Origin: Labyrinthula sp. Ha
Lineage: Eukaryota > Sar > Bigyra > Labyrinthulida > Labyrinthulaceae
Length of the DNA: 64,000 bases
Reading direction: 5' to 3'
Assembly: GCA_015227615.1 (NCBI GenBank)
Contig: JAALGZ010000007.1
Location: 124,001-188,000 of the forward strand
In this document: in pieces, positions 1 through 12,100 of the stretch
Layout of the letters: each line of letters begins with the position of its first letter
How positions within the stretch are numbered: the first letter of the stretch is position 1
Notes under the pieces: model-generated
What the model was told of the DNA's origin: nothing
Databases searched by the model: none
What the model saw: the letters and a program-made list of their open reading frames with translations, nothing else
Made by a program: the position numbers and the translations under genes

Positions 1-615
1 GGTTTTAAATATGCACTCACCCATGAACGGCATATGTTTTATTATGTTCATGGTTAAAGTGTTTTCACTATGATATGGATACTAATGCAGAATTGTAGTG
101 TTCATTTTACTGTCTACCCTAAACGATAAGACCAACAAAAAACTTTCTTGCAAAAAAAGCTCAGTTTCATGTAGATTGATATAACCATTCAATCTTGTTA
201 AACTTGGTTGTGTTGCGTATAGGTGAAACAGTTTCAATCATATTGCAAAACTGTATTGAATACACTTAAAGGTTATTCAAAGAACATAAATATTAAAATA
301 TCACTAAAAATTCTTCAACAAAGAGGTGAAACTTTTCCGTCCAGACTCAAGAGGGAATAAGAATTTTCTTGGAATATTCTGATATCTCACTGATAAAGAA
401 TAAATCTATTACTCCATTATGATAAGTGGTGTTATTTTATACTCTATATTTGCTGTTAAGAATCGACCATACATCCATAATATATACGAACCAATAATTT
501 ATTGTCCCCATTTCTCACACGTGTCTTCAATAAGAACACATACAGATGCCCAGCAGAAAGCGTGTGATGAAGAACACTTTTATCAAACTTATTCAAAACC
601 AAACAAAACAAAAGT
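1..615. other. Upstream intergenic stretch, no gene seen
   Basis: No convincing coding region, RNA gene or repeat was recognised here. The short open frames at about 419-686 on both strands have no family features. The 3' part is the presumed promoter and 5' leader of the MFS transporter that starts at 616. The frame of that start is closed by a TGA about 45 nt upstream, which supports 616 as the first usable ATG. Confidence 0.5.
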
Positions 616-2233
616 ATGAAAGAAACTCCACCACAAGATACAAAAACGGAATTAATAGATAAAGTTGATATTGGAGAAGAACCCAAGGTATATATGAGGT
701 CATGGATTTATTTCTTAGGTTTATTTTCGGAGATGGATCGTGCTAGTCGCATACAGTATAACTATGTTCACTTGGGCCTTAGAAAGTTATAGACATGTCT
801 CCTTAGTTTCAGAGTTTTCACTCTACTATGATACAACGAATGAGTTTAATCCAGGAGATGGAGAATGGGGAATAGATTCCATAGGTCTTGTTTCCACTTC
901 AGTTGCTATGATCACATATCCAGTTGCTGGATATATGGTCGATAGATTTGGACTAATGAGTGTTATTTTTGGTGCTTTTCTTCAAGCATTTGGTGGTTGG
1001 GTTTATGTCTTAGGTGGTCACAATTTAAACATGGCATTGCTGGCAAGAGCAATTATCTCCACAGGTGGTGGATTTCTTGCAAGTTCTATGCTTAGAGTAA
1101 CAGGAAACTGGTTTCCACAGAAAGAAAGACTTTGGGCTATTGCAATAAATTTTTTTATTGGAGGTTTAGGAAGTTCTGCAGGTTTAGTTTTTCCTTTTGC
1201 TTTTGTGACTGGTGATGAAGTAGTTGATTTAGAGTTAAAAAGTTGCTTAGAAGTGTATAAAGACGAATACTTGAGTGAAGTTCATAATTCTACAGAGTGT
1301 CCTCTTGAAGCAGATAACAGTTTCTGTATATTTTATTTTTTGTCTTTTATTTTAGGTTGCGCTGCACCTACAGAGATTGACAGAATGTACCTTTATTTAG
1401 CACTAATATTGACAGGAAGTTTTCTACTCACCTTGATTTCTGTTAGAGATAAACCACCAACACCAATTGGATACTCAGGAGAAATTACAAAATCTGTCAA
1501 TATATTCAAAGCATATAAAACAGTATTTTCAAGAGCAAACTTTACTTTAATCAATCTTGCTGACTTTTGTGCCTCTGGAGTATTTTTTGTTGTGTACGCA
1601 ACAATCTCCCGTGTTATGCCTGCAAACTTAGTTGAAATTGCTATTTATGTTGCTTCAATTAGTTTTGTCATTACTTTTCCTATAAGTTATCCATATTCAC
1701 AATATGTTGGTAAGCGAAATGCTTATTATGATGCAACTGCTTGGTTATATTACGCTGGATTTTTGTGTTATTTGTTTGCGGTAATTGGTTTGGCTGTTGG
1801 AGGTAATGCGCAGTATTTGATTTTAATTGGAACATCTTTTGCTTCACTTTTATATGTTTTGTGGAAGATGACAATTTATGAATTAAAATTGGAATATGCA
1901 TTTACACCTGAGTTTGCTCTGCAAGGAACAGTAGTTTCTATTGATCGTATTTTCGCAAACTTATCATCTTTTGCATTTGTTGCAGCTATTCCACCAGAAA
2001 GATATAAAGGTGATTTATTTGATGGAAGAATGTTTACTTTTATTGTTGGACTCAGTTTTTTTTTCTTAGCTTGTTTAATTGTTGCTTTTCTACCTAATAA
2101 GAGAGATTATAGGAGAACAAAATATGACCAAAGTAAGAGAGAAGAAGATATGGAGTTGAAAAAGCAAGAACAAAAGGATGTAAAACTAGCACCTGTAGTA
2201 GTTGAACAAGGTCCTGCAGAGTCATCTCTATAG
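616..2233 (+). CDS. MFS transporter, SLC49/FLVCR-like, with one 31-nt intron
   Basis: Two exons, 616-687 and 719-2233, give 528 residues. The intron at 688-718 runs GTATAT...TTCTTAG and is only 31 nt. Splicing joins a 24-codon hydrophilic N-terminus to PKVYFRRWIVLVAYS, the usual basic-aromatic lead into the first helix of this family; without splicing the long frame lacks an ATG start. The protein shows about 12 hydrophobic helices, the MFS loop 2-3 signature (GYMVDRFG) and a WFPQKER motif close to the WFPPKER signature of SLC49/FLVCR-type carriers. A long Cys-containing loop sits mid-protein and the tail is charged. Family membership is well supported; the substrate (haem, choline, other) cannot be read from sequence. 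It converges on the GYF gene at 2577. Confidence 0.8.
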
Positions 2234-2576
2234 TCATTGGTTAAGGTATATATACAAAATAACAAATAAATTAATAAAATTGCAGTTCTTGGAAAGAGTC
2301 ATATCTAATACTAAATTCTGGTGAGAAACCAAACCCACTATATTTTCGGGTTTATATTTGAATCCTCATAAATGTAATGGAAATAAGAAAGAAGCTCTCT
2401 ATTAAATGTATAAGAATAAAAGTTGCAAGCTCATCTCCAATAAGTATTGTTTTTGGAACACGGATCAGAACTAATTTATTTATTGTCAAAGTGCCTAATG
2501 GTCTTCTTATGCTTCACATGAAATTAAAAAAGTTGTTTAAAAAACAGACCTACACTGCTAAGCATTTAAGAGTTAG

Positions 2577-3134
2577 TTAAACATTCTTTTCGCTTGGGTA
2601 AACTTTTCGCACCCCTCTATAGGGAGGAGGAACAGGCAAATTTCTAGGAAAATCAAATCTGTCCTCGCCTGGTTGTCCACCTCCGCTAAATCCACTTGAC
2701 ACTGGAGGAGCATTTTCATATCCTGGAGTAAATGCTTCACCCATATTTGGGAAGTATTCTTGTAAACTCTTCCATCCAAATGATTCTTCCGGTTTACTGG
2801 CGTCGTAGATCTGAAGGTTCTTCTCGAAGTAACCATCGTTTAACCACTGCAACATTTGATACCCAGAGAACGGCCCCTGGACATTTCTACTCCGATCTAA
2901 AAAAAACCACTTCTCCACAGCCATCTCATCAACTTGTTGGCCCGCACTTGTAAAAGCTGAACCCGGCACAGGAAAGACGGCTTGTAATGGGCTAAACTCC
3001 CTGTTTTGACCTTGCGCAATCAGCAAATCGTTAGGAAGGTATCCAGCAGCGTACCACTGAAGCATTTCATCATTTGTAAATGGGCCTTGGACTACCCCCT
3101 CAGGGTTTTTATAGTACCAGGAAGATTGTGCCAT
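2577..3134 (-). CDS. Tandem GYF-domain adaptor protein
   Basis: A 185-residue protein with two GYF domains. The first has WYYKNPEGVVQGPF at about residues 6-19 with W27 and GY31-32. The second has WFFLDRSRNVQGPF at about 76-89 with W97 and GYF101-103. GYF domains bind proline-rich peptides in splicing, translation-repression and mRNA-decay adaptors (CD2BP2 and GIGYF families). The C-terminal tail is Gly/Pro rich (PVPPPYRG) and could itself be a ligand. There are no membrane segments, so a cytosolic or nuclear place is likely. It starts only 90 bp from the divergent oxygenase gene at 3225, so the two probably share a promoter region. The specific partner is unknown. Confidence 0.8.
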   Translation of the reverse strand: MAQSSWYYKNPEGVVQGPFTNDEMLQWYAAGYLPNDLLIAQGQNREFSPLQAVFPVPGSAFTSAGQQVDEMAVEKWFFLDRSRNVQGPFSGYQMLQWLNDGYFEKNLQIYDASKPEESFGWKSLQEYFPNMGEAFTPGYENAPPVSSGFSGGGQPGEDRFDFPRNLPVPPPYRGVRKVYPSEKNV

Positions 3135-3224
3135 TTTACACTTTTTTCTAGCTCTGTCTTTTTAGGACAGATATGTCTTAAATGGATATACTCTAGGTAC
3201 GCGTCGTTCCGTTAAAAAAACATT
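3135..3224. promoter_or_regulatory. 90-bp divergent intergenic promoter region
   Basis: The whole space between the start codons of the minus-strand GYF gene and the plus-strand oxygenase gene. Both promoters and both 5' leaders must fit here. It contains a GC-richer patch (TACGCGTCG, about 3198-3206). No TATA box was assigned. Confidence 0.45.
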
Positions 3225-4220
3225 ATGGGAGAAAATGAAGAAAGAACGTCAATGGACTATCTTGTTGCTGTGGAGAAGAATGGCACCAGTTTGAAAGGGT
3301 TTACCTTATTGAGAATTGTAAGAGTTTTTTTTAAGGTTTTGCAAGTCTTTCCAACCAAACTTGGTCAGTTTCTCAAGAAATGGATTTGCTCTCTCTTTGT
3401 AAGGAGAAGGAACTTTAAAGTGGTTGGGATAAATTATCCTAACGACACAGATATAAACATTCATATCAGGTTTCTACTTAACTTAAAGAAACATGGTAGC
3501 CTGCCTCTTAAAAAATATTCTCCCTGCTCTGGAGTGGCTGTCATTCCTCAAAGGCTGCAGTTCACCTGCTTAGAGGACAACGCTCGCTTGAAAAAAGCCA
3601 CAGAAAAAGCTTTTACCGAAATTATTGAACAGAACCTTTTCACTGAGATGCATTTACCTGAATACAGTAGATATAAAAGCTGGACCCAATCCTGCTATAT
3701 CAAAATTCACGAGACATATACTCCTCAGTTTCCTCTTCCTCCGCCAGGAGATGTCCCAGGAAGGCATGAAACTTTTGTGAATGTAATGAAAGAAACATTG
3801 GATATTTCTAAAGAATTATTTCGTAAGTGGTATACTTCTTCGCATAAACTTGTTGATGCAGAAGTCATTATCCTGAATGCCTTCATAACAAAGTATATTC
3901 CTTCTAAAGGGAAAGATCACTTTGGGAAACACGTCGATGGGATGAAAATAGATGGATCACTGATCCTTCCTCTTCCTGACCCTGCAAGTTGCGACAAAAC
4001 CAAAAAACTACATAATTGGCCGGGATTACTTGTTTGGGATAGAATTAAGAACAGTCAAGTTCAACGAAAAAGTCAATATGAGTGCACATTACGCCTTAAG
4101 TTTGGTGATTGTTGCTTTCTTGATAGGATGGTATGGCACCATGGTTTACCAATTGAACAAGGAGAAAGATATGTGCTCGTTTGCTTTTACAAATGTATAT
4201 GGAAGGGTATTAGAACTTGA
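3225..4220 (+). CDS. 2-oxoglutarate/Fe(II)-dependent dioxygenase
   Basis: A 331-residue protein whose C-terminal half has the full double-stranded beta-helix triad of Fe(II)/2OG oxygenases: HVD at 236-238, then HHG around 305-307, and R315 in GERYVLVCFYK as the likely 2OG carboxylate ligand. The intervening LPLPDP and LLVWD segments fit the core strands. The N-terminal ~130 residues carry a basic hydrophobic stretch (about 25-65) of unknown role. Family members hydroxylate proteins, nucleic acids or small molecules, and the substrate cannot be told here. The stop codon overlaps the 3' end of the convergent PA-domain gene by 11 bp. No intron is needed for this frame. Confidence 0.78.
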   Translation: MGENEERTSMDYLVAVEKNGTSLKGFTLLRIVRVFFKVLQVFPTKLGQFLKKWICSLFVRRRNFKVVGINYPNDTDINIHIRFLLNLKKHGSLPLKKYSPCSGVAVIPQRLQFTCLEDNARLKKATEKAFTEIIEQNLFTEMHLPEYSRYKSWTQSCYIKIHETYTPQFPLPPPGDVPGRHETFVNVMKETLDISKELFRKWYTSSHKLVDAEVIILNAFITKYIPSKGKDHFGKHVDGMKIDGSLILPLPDPASCDKTKKLHNWPGLLVWDRIKNSQVQRKSQYECTLRLKFGDCCFLDRMVWHHGLPIEQGERYVLVCFYKCIWKGIRT

Positions 4221-6642
4221 GTTTTTGAAAAATTGCTACCATATCTTCAGTTAGCATCAACGAGGTTACTACTCGATTTCCTACTTTTATTTGATTGGGT
4301 TGCTTTTCGAAATTGGAACCCGCTTCCTTTAATAATTGAGCTACTGTCGAAGACATCGAACTAATTCTCCAAAAAGGTTTTACCTCCTGAGAAGTGTTTT
4401 TGCTACCATTAACCCGTAAAGAAGCACGAACTGTATTAAAAGCCAAAGAAACCACCCCTTTGCCAGTACGCATGCTGTTATACGTCTGAATCACACTTGG
4501 ATCTTTTTCAGTAGCAATCATGTAGCGTTCTACATATTGTCGATAACTCTTCATACTCGCCCCTTCCTCAAGTTCTAAGAAATTCATTTCGAATCCTTTG
4601 TTTTCTATTCCAGACGATAACACCAAGAAGCTGGAGGCCTCGCGATCCCAAACAATGTGCAATTGTTTAATACCTGGTTCAATTTCCCATTGGAAGCTAT
4701 TAATTGATGGGGAGTACCTTGGAAAAGATAAGTTTAACAAAAGGTTGAGCGTTACATTAGGCTGCTCATCAAGAACAAGAGAAACCCCCTCCACGAGCTC
4801 GCTTATCCGTACTTCGTTTTGCTCAGGTTTTTTGAACATCAAAATTTCCCCAAATGTCTTGTTCTCTGGAGTCATATGGAGTATGTTCGATTTTTCCAAT
4901 AGCTTTAAGTATAGATTCTTCACAAAGCCCGAATTTTCTGAAACAAGCTGTGCCTCTTGTTCTATAAAAGAAGGTATAATTTTAAGATCGAGCAGTGTTT
5001 TTCTTTTCTTAACTTCTTTGTCCTTTATATTCAAAACAAAATCGAGCGCCTCTATTGGGTTTGAAAAGCGTTCTCCGTGTAATAATTTTAACAATGCATC
5101 CTGATGAACATTTGCATCAATAATAACCTCATCTGGAATGCACTTCATGAACCAGGAAACCAACCGGCGAGAATACGGGGCCTCCTTTCTAATCATAAGG
5201 TTTTCAACTTCAGATTGTTTAATGGGCAAATAATTAAGTTGTTGACATCCTCTGAACTGCGGATCATGCCGAGTCTCAGTCTCTCGTTCCAGAATAACCT
5301 CTATATGATTTTTGAGTCTTTCAGGTAAATGCAGAGCAGAAAAAAGTCCTACCTCACTTGGAGAGTTTCCATGCTCACCACTATTATAATAATTCGACGC
5401 AAGATACAGACTCAGATATCTTTCCTTAGGTGGCTTATCACTCTTCACCATAACTCTGTATCGCTCCGAATCCTTGCGCACAATAAATAGACTTGGAATG
5501 AAAATTTTATATATCTTTTCTTCAGAGTTTCGCATAATGACTAAATCTTCTCCTTGTCCTGGCTTCTTTTTTCCTTTATCATCAGCAACAACCACCCCAA
5601 CAGCACCAATAATTTGCAGATTATTTACTTTCGCAGCAAACTCACATTCCCCTCGAGATATTAGTACCCAAGATCCCTTCATGTAATATGCTTCTTCACT
5701 CTGCTTTAGATCATTTAAATTACAACCAGTTATTCGACTTTTAGGCATATATAACTTTTCTTTCCTAGGTCTTGCAGCTGCTGAATAAATATCGGGACCA
5801 AATTGAGCAACCGCAAAGTTTACGTGAAAACCTTGAATAATAAGCTCTTGCTTTCTATGGACTGGTGTAACTGGATAATCTTGAAATGAAAAAGAGGAAA
5901 TAGTCGAAAAGTATAAGTTTGAAGTTGCAATTTTTGTAATATTGTTTGACACAAAGGATTGTATGGTAAAAGAGGGAGAACTGGACTTCAAATCAACAAT
6001 AAACTCAAAGCTTTGACTCAAGCTTTTAAAAGCAGGGGATTTTGGTTGGATAAATTGAGGCGCTTCCAAAGTCTTGGATCCCCAGAGAAGTCTTTCGGCT
6101 GGATTTTTCTTCGTTTGATCAAGTGGAAGGGTTGACAAGTCAAAGAATGGGGATGCTAGACCCATTGTTGTGAACGAACCATTAAAAGGTTCTAGTAACC
6201 ATTGCCTATGAGCTATATTTGCTGGCGATTGAGGTAGAGGAGTCTCAACAGAACTAAAGCCAACAAAGATTTCGTCTTCTGGTTGAAGTAAATCCATATT
6301 GAAGTTGTGGAAGGAAAAAGTTATCTTTGTTATTTCTCCAGGTCTGCATCTTAAGCCATATCCAAGATAAAAATTGTTAAGCAAATTCTCATTTTTGTAC
6401 TTTCGAAAGAATGGTTCTTCTAGATTCGCAACAACAGGGAAAACACTTGCAGAATTTATTCTTTTCCTTTTTCGAAGAAATTGGTCCTCAGAAATATACG
6501 GTGAACCATGAGGGTGGATGAGCTTAGATGGATGTACCAAAGTATTTGTTTTACTTCGAGAATATTGATGCCAGTAGGTTTCTAGCCGAATACTGTTGGT
6601 GACAATGAACAAAGCAAATGCTGCAAACAGAGTAAGATTCAT
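4210..6642 (-). CDS. Secreted or ER-luminal PA-domain protein
   Basis: I start this at the internal ATG at 6642, giving 810 residues beginning MNLTLFAAFALFIVTNS, a classical signal peptide; the frame is open to an ATG ten codons earlier, which would bury it. A protease-associated (PA) domain lies at about residues 270-400, with the typical stretch WVLISRGECEFAAKV followed by GAVGVVVADD and a downstream strand IPSLFIVRKD. PA domains occur in EDEM-type ER mannosidase-like proteins, vacuolar sorting receptors, transmembrane RING ligases and peptidases. No peptidase, RING or mannosidase catalytic motif was recognised in the remaining sequence and no C-terminal membrane helix is evident, so the overall function is unknown. 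Several N-x-S/T sites (for example NGS, NNIT, NVTLN) fit secretory-pathway entry. Confidence 0.7.
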   Translation of the reverse strand: MNLTLFAAFALFIVTNSIRLETYWHQYSRSKTNTLVHPSKLIHPHGSPYISEDQFLRKRKRINSASVFPVVANLEEPFFRKYKNENLLNNFYLGYGLRCRPGEITKITFSFHNFNMDLLQPEDEIFVGFSSVETPLPQSPANIAHRQWLLEPFNGSFTTMGLASPFFDLSTLPLDQTKKNPAERLLWGSKTLEAPQFIQPKSPAFKSLSQSFEFIVDLKSSSPSFTIQSFVSNNITKIATSNLYFSTISSFSFQDYPVTPVHRKQELIIQGFHVNFAVAQFGPDIYSAAARPRKEKLYMPKSRITGCNLNDLKQSEEAYYMKGSWVLISRGECEFAAKVNNLQIIGAVGVVVADDKGKKKPGQGEDLVIMRNSEEKIYKIFIPSLFIVRKDSERYRVMVKSDKPPKERYLSLYLASNYYNSGEHGNSPSEVGLFSALHLPERLKNHIEVILERETETRHDPQFRGCQQLNYLPIKQSEVENLMIRKEAPYSRRLVSWFMKCIPDEVIIDANVHQDALLKLLHGERFSNPIEALDFVLNIKDKEVKKRKTLLDLKIIPSFIEQEAQLVSENSGFVKNLYLKLLEKSNILHMTPENKTFGEILMFKKPEQNEVRISELVEGVSLVLDEQPNVTLNLLLNLSFPRYSPSINSFQWEIEPGIKQLHIVWDREASSFLVLSSGIENKGFEMNFLELEEGASMKSYRQYVERYMIATEKDPSVIQTYNSMRTGKGVVSLAFNTVRASLRVNGSKNTSQEVKPFWRISSMSSTVAQLLKEAGSNFEKQPNQIKVGNRVVTSLMLTEDMVAIFQKLKF

Positions 6643-6672
6643 AGATCTATCAGTGGTAATACACCACTGCAA

Positions 6673-9069
6673 GAAGAATTAGTATATCAAATTTATTGCG
6701 TAATGGAATGAAATATACCGTTAGCATTATCACAGTTAATTTAAAATCGTTCCTGTTAGGTTTAAAGCCTGATGAAATTTATCTAAAAATATAATTTCTC
6801 GGTTATTAAGTTTAAATCTAAACCTGAAAGATAGATTCTAAATGCAAAAACATAATTTTCTGTAAAGATTATTGTGAACATTAACTAAAGGATTTATGGC
6901 TGCAGATAGTCGATGATATGGCAACACAAGTATGGGGTATCATGACTTGATATAAACTTTTCAGACCTTTTCCTTTGGCTACCAGAAAGAGCCTAGCCAG
7001 ATGAACATAGATGTGGTGTTTACGGCATTCATGGAGGTGATAATGACAGCAAAAAGTCTATGTAGTAAAGAAGCACCAAAGTTTCTTAACTCAAATAACA
7101 AGAAACATAGTTAACTATGGTTTATTAGCATGCATATTGCCTGTTAGTGTTAATGCTTTATTCAATTATATGGCTTTATTTATCTTTTGTATACAATTTG
7201 AAGTTCCTTGAAGAGGTAAGGTAAAGATTTGATGGTACGTAGAAATTCTTTAACACTATCCCCTTGGTAGAATTTTATTACTTAAATATTGAACCTGGAG
7301 AAACTATTTCTATTATTTCCTTTTATACTATGTAAAATTAATTTATTATTTACAAACGAGAAACTAATGTTTACATCTTGGCAGCTTAGTAGAGTCTAGA
7401 ATATTTCTAAAGACTCCAATGGGCTCTTAATTGGGCAATATGGCGATTAACAGTGAGATGCATGGAACCCAGTACCAAATTTGAATTAATTTAATCTTAG
7501 AATCTTATTTTTACTATATTTCTGTAAATAGCGCTGAATATGTATTGTAACTTAAGCTGGTTACGGGAAATGGCCTGACTAGACCTGAGCTTCTCTTCAT
7601 GTGTGTTAAATAAAGTTGCATTGCTCCCAGCAAATTATTTTGTATGAATAGTTAAAAGCCAGTGTAGAAGGCATGTAAAAAATAACGTTAGGTCTTAGCT
7701 TCTGTATAACTACCTTTGTAGTTATATGCAATTTAATATTTATAGTAAGTGATAGTTAGTCCATAGGTGGATTACTAAGGGGCTCTCTCTAAGAGATTAT
7801 CCCTATGCGTAAGAATTTTGGGAGATGATTAAGACTTAACAATACAACAATATCCATGAAAGAATAAATAGAGGAAAAATTCAGAATGAACCAAATCCTC
7901 AAACAAGCAGAAGGACCAAGTAACAAATAACTGGAAAACTATCCAAGAAAACAACAAAGTGTCACTGAGAGGAAAACAGTCGTAGGAATACATGACAGAG
8001 CTCACTCAAGCCCTCAATTTGCCGGAGGAACTTTAATATACAATCAAAAATTCAAAGCACCACGCCATAGGGCTACTTTTGAGCTGACATGATAGTCCAA
8101 GATCAAGTGATCCTATAGATATATATCTCGTAAAATGGTTAAAAGTCTTAGATCCAAAAGATTTATTGCTATAGAATAAGAGACGCGCTTTTATATTATA
8201 CGAGTCGTTATGGATATAGGTACTTGAAATATTTAGACTTCAACAGGTTTCCGCTAGCTGGTGTATTGGCCTAGCATGACAGAGTATGTACCCACTATAT
8301 ATGTTGCCTCAATTATGTTAAACTAAACCAGTATGTGGAAAATAATGTCACTATGCTGTTTCAATAGAGATATACTACAATATTCCAATAGAAAATATAC
8401 ATGTAAGGAGAAAATTAATGTTCTCTGGTTGGAATGAGTTTGTAAGCCTCAGTGTTTTCGATTATGGAAAAACGCATCCATTTTTGTTTCTTCTTCACCA
8501 TACTAGATTAATACACCACATGCTCTTATTTAAAAAAAGCTAATATCCCAAAAAGATTAGGATTTCCTTCAGATTGTGACTGCAAGATGTCAATTAGCTA
8601 CCGGAAAGAAATATATACGACATATGAATTAGATTGCACGAGATGACGCTACTGGACTCCGCTGTAATCTCAACACAAAAAGTTGTACAAAGGGCAAAAG
8701 AAAAGGTAATAGAGTTATTTTAATAAAAGAAAAATGTATTTTCAAAGAATGTTAGAAATATGACCTTTTCAAAGTATCAAATCAAAATCTTTGTTTACAA
8801 TCAACTAGCTATCGATTTTTTTCAAGTTTGGACAGTTCTAACAACATCCATAGTAGCAACTAATTTGGCATAAACGGGAAAGCAGATGTAGAGAAACTGA
8901 TAATAGGATAAAACCCCGGGTAGCTGCAAAAAAATATTTGTGAAAAAATGTAAAAATGGCCTAATACAAGGGATTTAAAATGGGAAGAGATGCAGAAGAT
9001 TAACTCATCGACGCAGGCTTTGGCTACAGGTATCTGTGATAGTAGCCGCGGGTGCTTAATATATGAAAG
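6673..9069. other. Gene-poor stretch
   Basis: No supported gene, RNA or repeat family was recognised over about 2.4 kb. Stops are frequent in all frames. It contains the promoter of the PA-domain gene at its left end and ends at the copia element, where the 5-bp target duplicate GAAAG lies at 9065-9069. Confidence 0.5.
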
Positions 9070-9196
9070 TTTTGTTTCTGTTTCTTATGTTCAATAATTA
9101 AAGTATTCCTGGTATTCAGAAGTAACTCTAGAATACTAACGCTAACTAACGATATATATACAAAACTAAATACACAAACTACATATAAATACAACA
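9070..9196 (-). repeat. 3' LTR of the copia element
   Basis: About 127 bp, matching 13943-14073 with roughly ten substitutions and one 4-bp indel. The core has TGTT...AACA ends on the plus strand. The inner edge at 9197 adjoins a polypurine tract when read on the minus strand (ACTAGGGAAGG). Confidence 0.88.
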
Positions 9197-12100
9197 CCTT
9201 CCCTAGTTGGTGGTGGTATACTTTATTGTTAAAGGTATTTATTTCATTTCTTTGGAGCATTTTATTCATCACGTCTGCAAGGTTTTCTTCAATTTTAACA
9301 TGAATTAACTTTGCTTTCATGGCTTCAAGCTCTTGCTTTGCAAATTGAAAACGGGTATCTAAATATCAATTTCTTCCAGCTGCAGTGTCATTCAATATTA
9401 TCCTCATAGCAGGTTGATTGTCAACATACACAAACGTCTGAAAATCGATATTAAGGCTGCATGAAATAATAAATAATCCTTTCAATTTGCGGAGGGCTAA
9501 ACTAATTCCGGCGTATTCAGCTTCTGTAGAGTTATTCACAACAACAGGCTCAAGTTTAGATCTAGCAACAATTAAATTGTTGTTGAGAAGAATAACAAAT
9601 CCATAAGCAGAAAGTCTTCCAGGTCCATTGGCAAATGAACTATCAACAAACATCTTTAAATTATTTTTCAGCTTTACAGTATCATATTTTAAAATTAAAT
9701 ATTTTGTATCAAATAAATATCTCAAGGTTCTACGCGCTTCAGATTACGTATCAGCGGTAGGAGCAGACATATGTCTGGATAGTACATGTACAGCATAAGA
9801 CACTTCTGGTCTTCCATGCTGTGTAACATAATTTATAATACCGACAATTTGTTGGTATTGTTTCTTATTAAATAATATTTTGGAAGAGTCACTATTGAGT
9901 TCGTTAGCCAAAGGAGTAGTAATTTTTTTGGATGCTTCAATTTGATGGCGAGTAAATCCTTTTGTAATATGATGAGCAACAGAAAATAAGCAAGACTGTC
10001 CAGAAGGAATAAGTTGTAATCCAACGTAGGTATCAGCTACAAGATTGAATTTCAGTTGAAACTTGCTTTCCATAAACTTTTCAAATATATTTATCATATC
10101 TTTCGTTCCAGCGTATAATAAATCATCAACATAGATAAGTACTATTATCTTCATCCTTCCCTCACTGATAAAAGGATATCGTTCATTCATTAATGCCTTC
10201 ATTTTAAGCTGCTCCAGTGCAGTGGTCAATGTTCTATACCAAACATTTGGCGCCTGTCTTAGACCATACATTCTTGTCGCCGTCTTCCATACTAACGTGT
10301 TGTTTTCTCTCTTTGGATGTCCTTTTGGGAGTTCCAGGTAGATAGGTTCGTCGAGATGACCGTAAATAAAAGCTGCAGTTATGTCCATTTATCTCATCCA
10401 CATATTGAAGCTTAAAGCAATTGTAAAAAGTATTCGTATTGTTTGAATAGGAGCGACGGGTGCGTAGAAGTGGGCGTCCATAGAGGAGTAGTTACTTCGT
10501 TGTGTTGCATCGTTCGCGCAAATGTGGGCTTTGGCGATCCAATTACCTTGCATATTTGTCTTGCATTTAAATACTTCAGCCAATGGGATAGCTTTAATAT
10601 TAGTAGGAGGTCTTGGTACAATATCAAAAGATCCGATTCTTTCGATACTTTCGATTTCTTTTTGATAGGCATCATACCATAATTTAGTACCAGATCTTGA
10701 TTTGATACTATGATAACTTCTTGGTAGAATTGTGGAATCATTTATAGTAGGATTTGCTTCTAAATTCAGAACTCGTTGCTTCCTATTTCACTTCTCATGA
10801 ATAATATTATCAGGTGTAATATTGAACTCGCCAATTCTATTTTTAGAATTGGAAATAGAAGAAGAGGAAACAGAAGTAAAAGACTGAGGTGAATTGGAGT
10901 TTGGCTCGTGTGCCTTCTCTGATTGATTATTATCTTCACTTCCTTCGCTGGAGTCAACAATATCAAGTGTAGGAGCATCTTTTTCAAATAAAGTATCGTC
11001 AAGTTTTCTTCTAATGTTATAGGCGGTTGCTTCAAGTTTACCGGAGTTTTTTAAGGATTTGGATCTACCATCGATGAAATGTTCATAAGTTGAGGTAATA
11101 GTTCCAATTTCATCAAGTGTTATAGTTTTGAAACCTTGAACTTTTTTGCTTTTTGGATTGAAACATAAATGAGCAGGAGAGGTTTGATCACGTCTAAGAT
11201 AAATTATTGGAATAGTCCTAGAGAATTTATCCTTCTTTGTAGATAAAAGGGCGTGTCCACGAAATCAAAACATTCTAATGTTGTTTATCTGTGGTTTTTT
11301 ATTGAACACAGTTTCATAAGGTGAGCAATTTTTTTGTAATAATATTTAGGATTCGGCAGCTGTGAAGTAGGCAATAGTACCAGAGCTTAGTAGATATATT
11401 AGCCTGTGCTAGAAAAGTCCTAACCATGGACATAACAGTTCTATTATAGCGTTATACTTTGCTGTTCTCACATGAAAAATAGATATTACTGTACTTTCTT
11501 TTTATTCCCTTCTTGTCACAGAAAGAGCATAAGCTTGCGAATTCAGCTTCACGGACTGAAAATATATACTTTACTCGTGTGTTATGATTCTTTTATATGT
11601 TTTCAGAAGTTTTATAATTTCTTCCGGAGATAGTTGATTTGGATTTGGTTAATATTGGAGTAATGAAGTTAGAGTAGTTGCATATCAATAAAGATGCGTA
11701 TTTATAGCCTTGAATGGAAGTAGAAAGAGGGCCCATAGTATCGACGTGAAGTTTTAAGAAGGTTGTAGTTGCTTTAAATAGTTTGGAGTTGTTATAGTTG
11801 ATAGTTTTTCCCTTTTTAGACTCATTTAATTTTCCAGCAGCACAGCCCAGGCAATAGAGCTGTTTCATAGGTTGGAGTCATGTGCGTTCTAAATATAAAT
11901 TGTTGACGTGTCCAAGACGATAGTGGGGTAAATCAGATGGTAAAATATTGAGGGAGTTTATGCAGATGTTGTTGTTTGGTTTTAACATAACGTGCAAAAA
12001 AAGATTATTGTTTCCAAACAAGTTGGAGATGGTGAGTCCGTTTCTTGATACAGTAGTATTTTTAGGTCATTTGATGATAGTCATTCCATCGTCGATTATC

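Noticed and set aside
419-686. Short ORFs on both strands ahead of the MFS gene
   Set aside because: They overlap each other and the first MFS exon and show no coding features.
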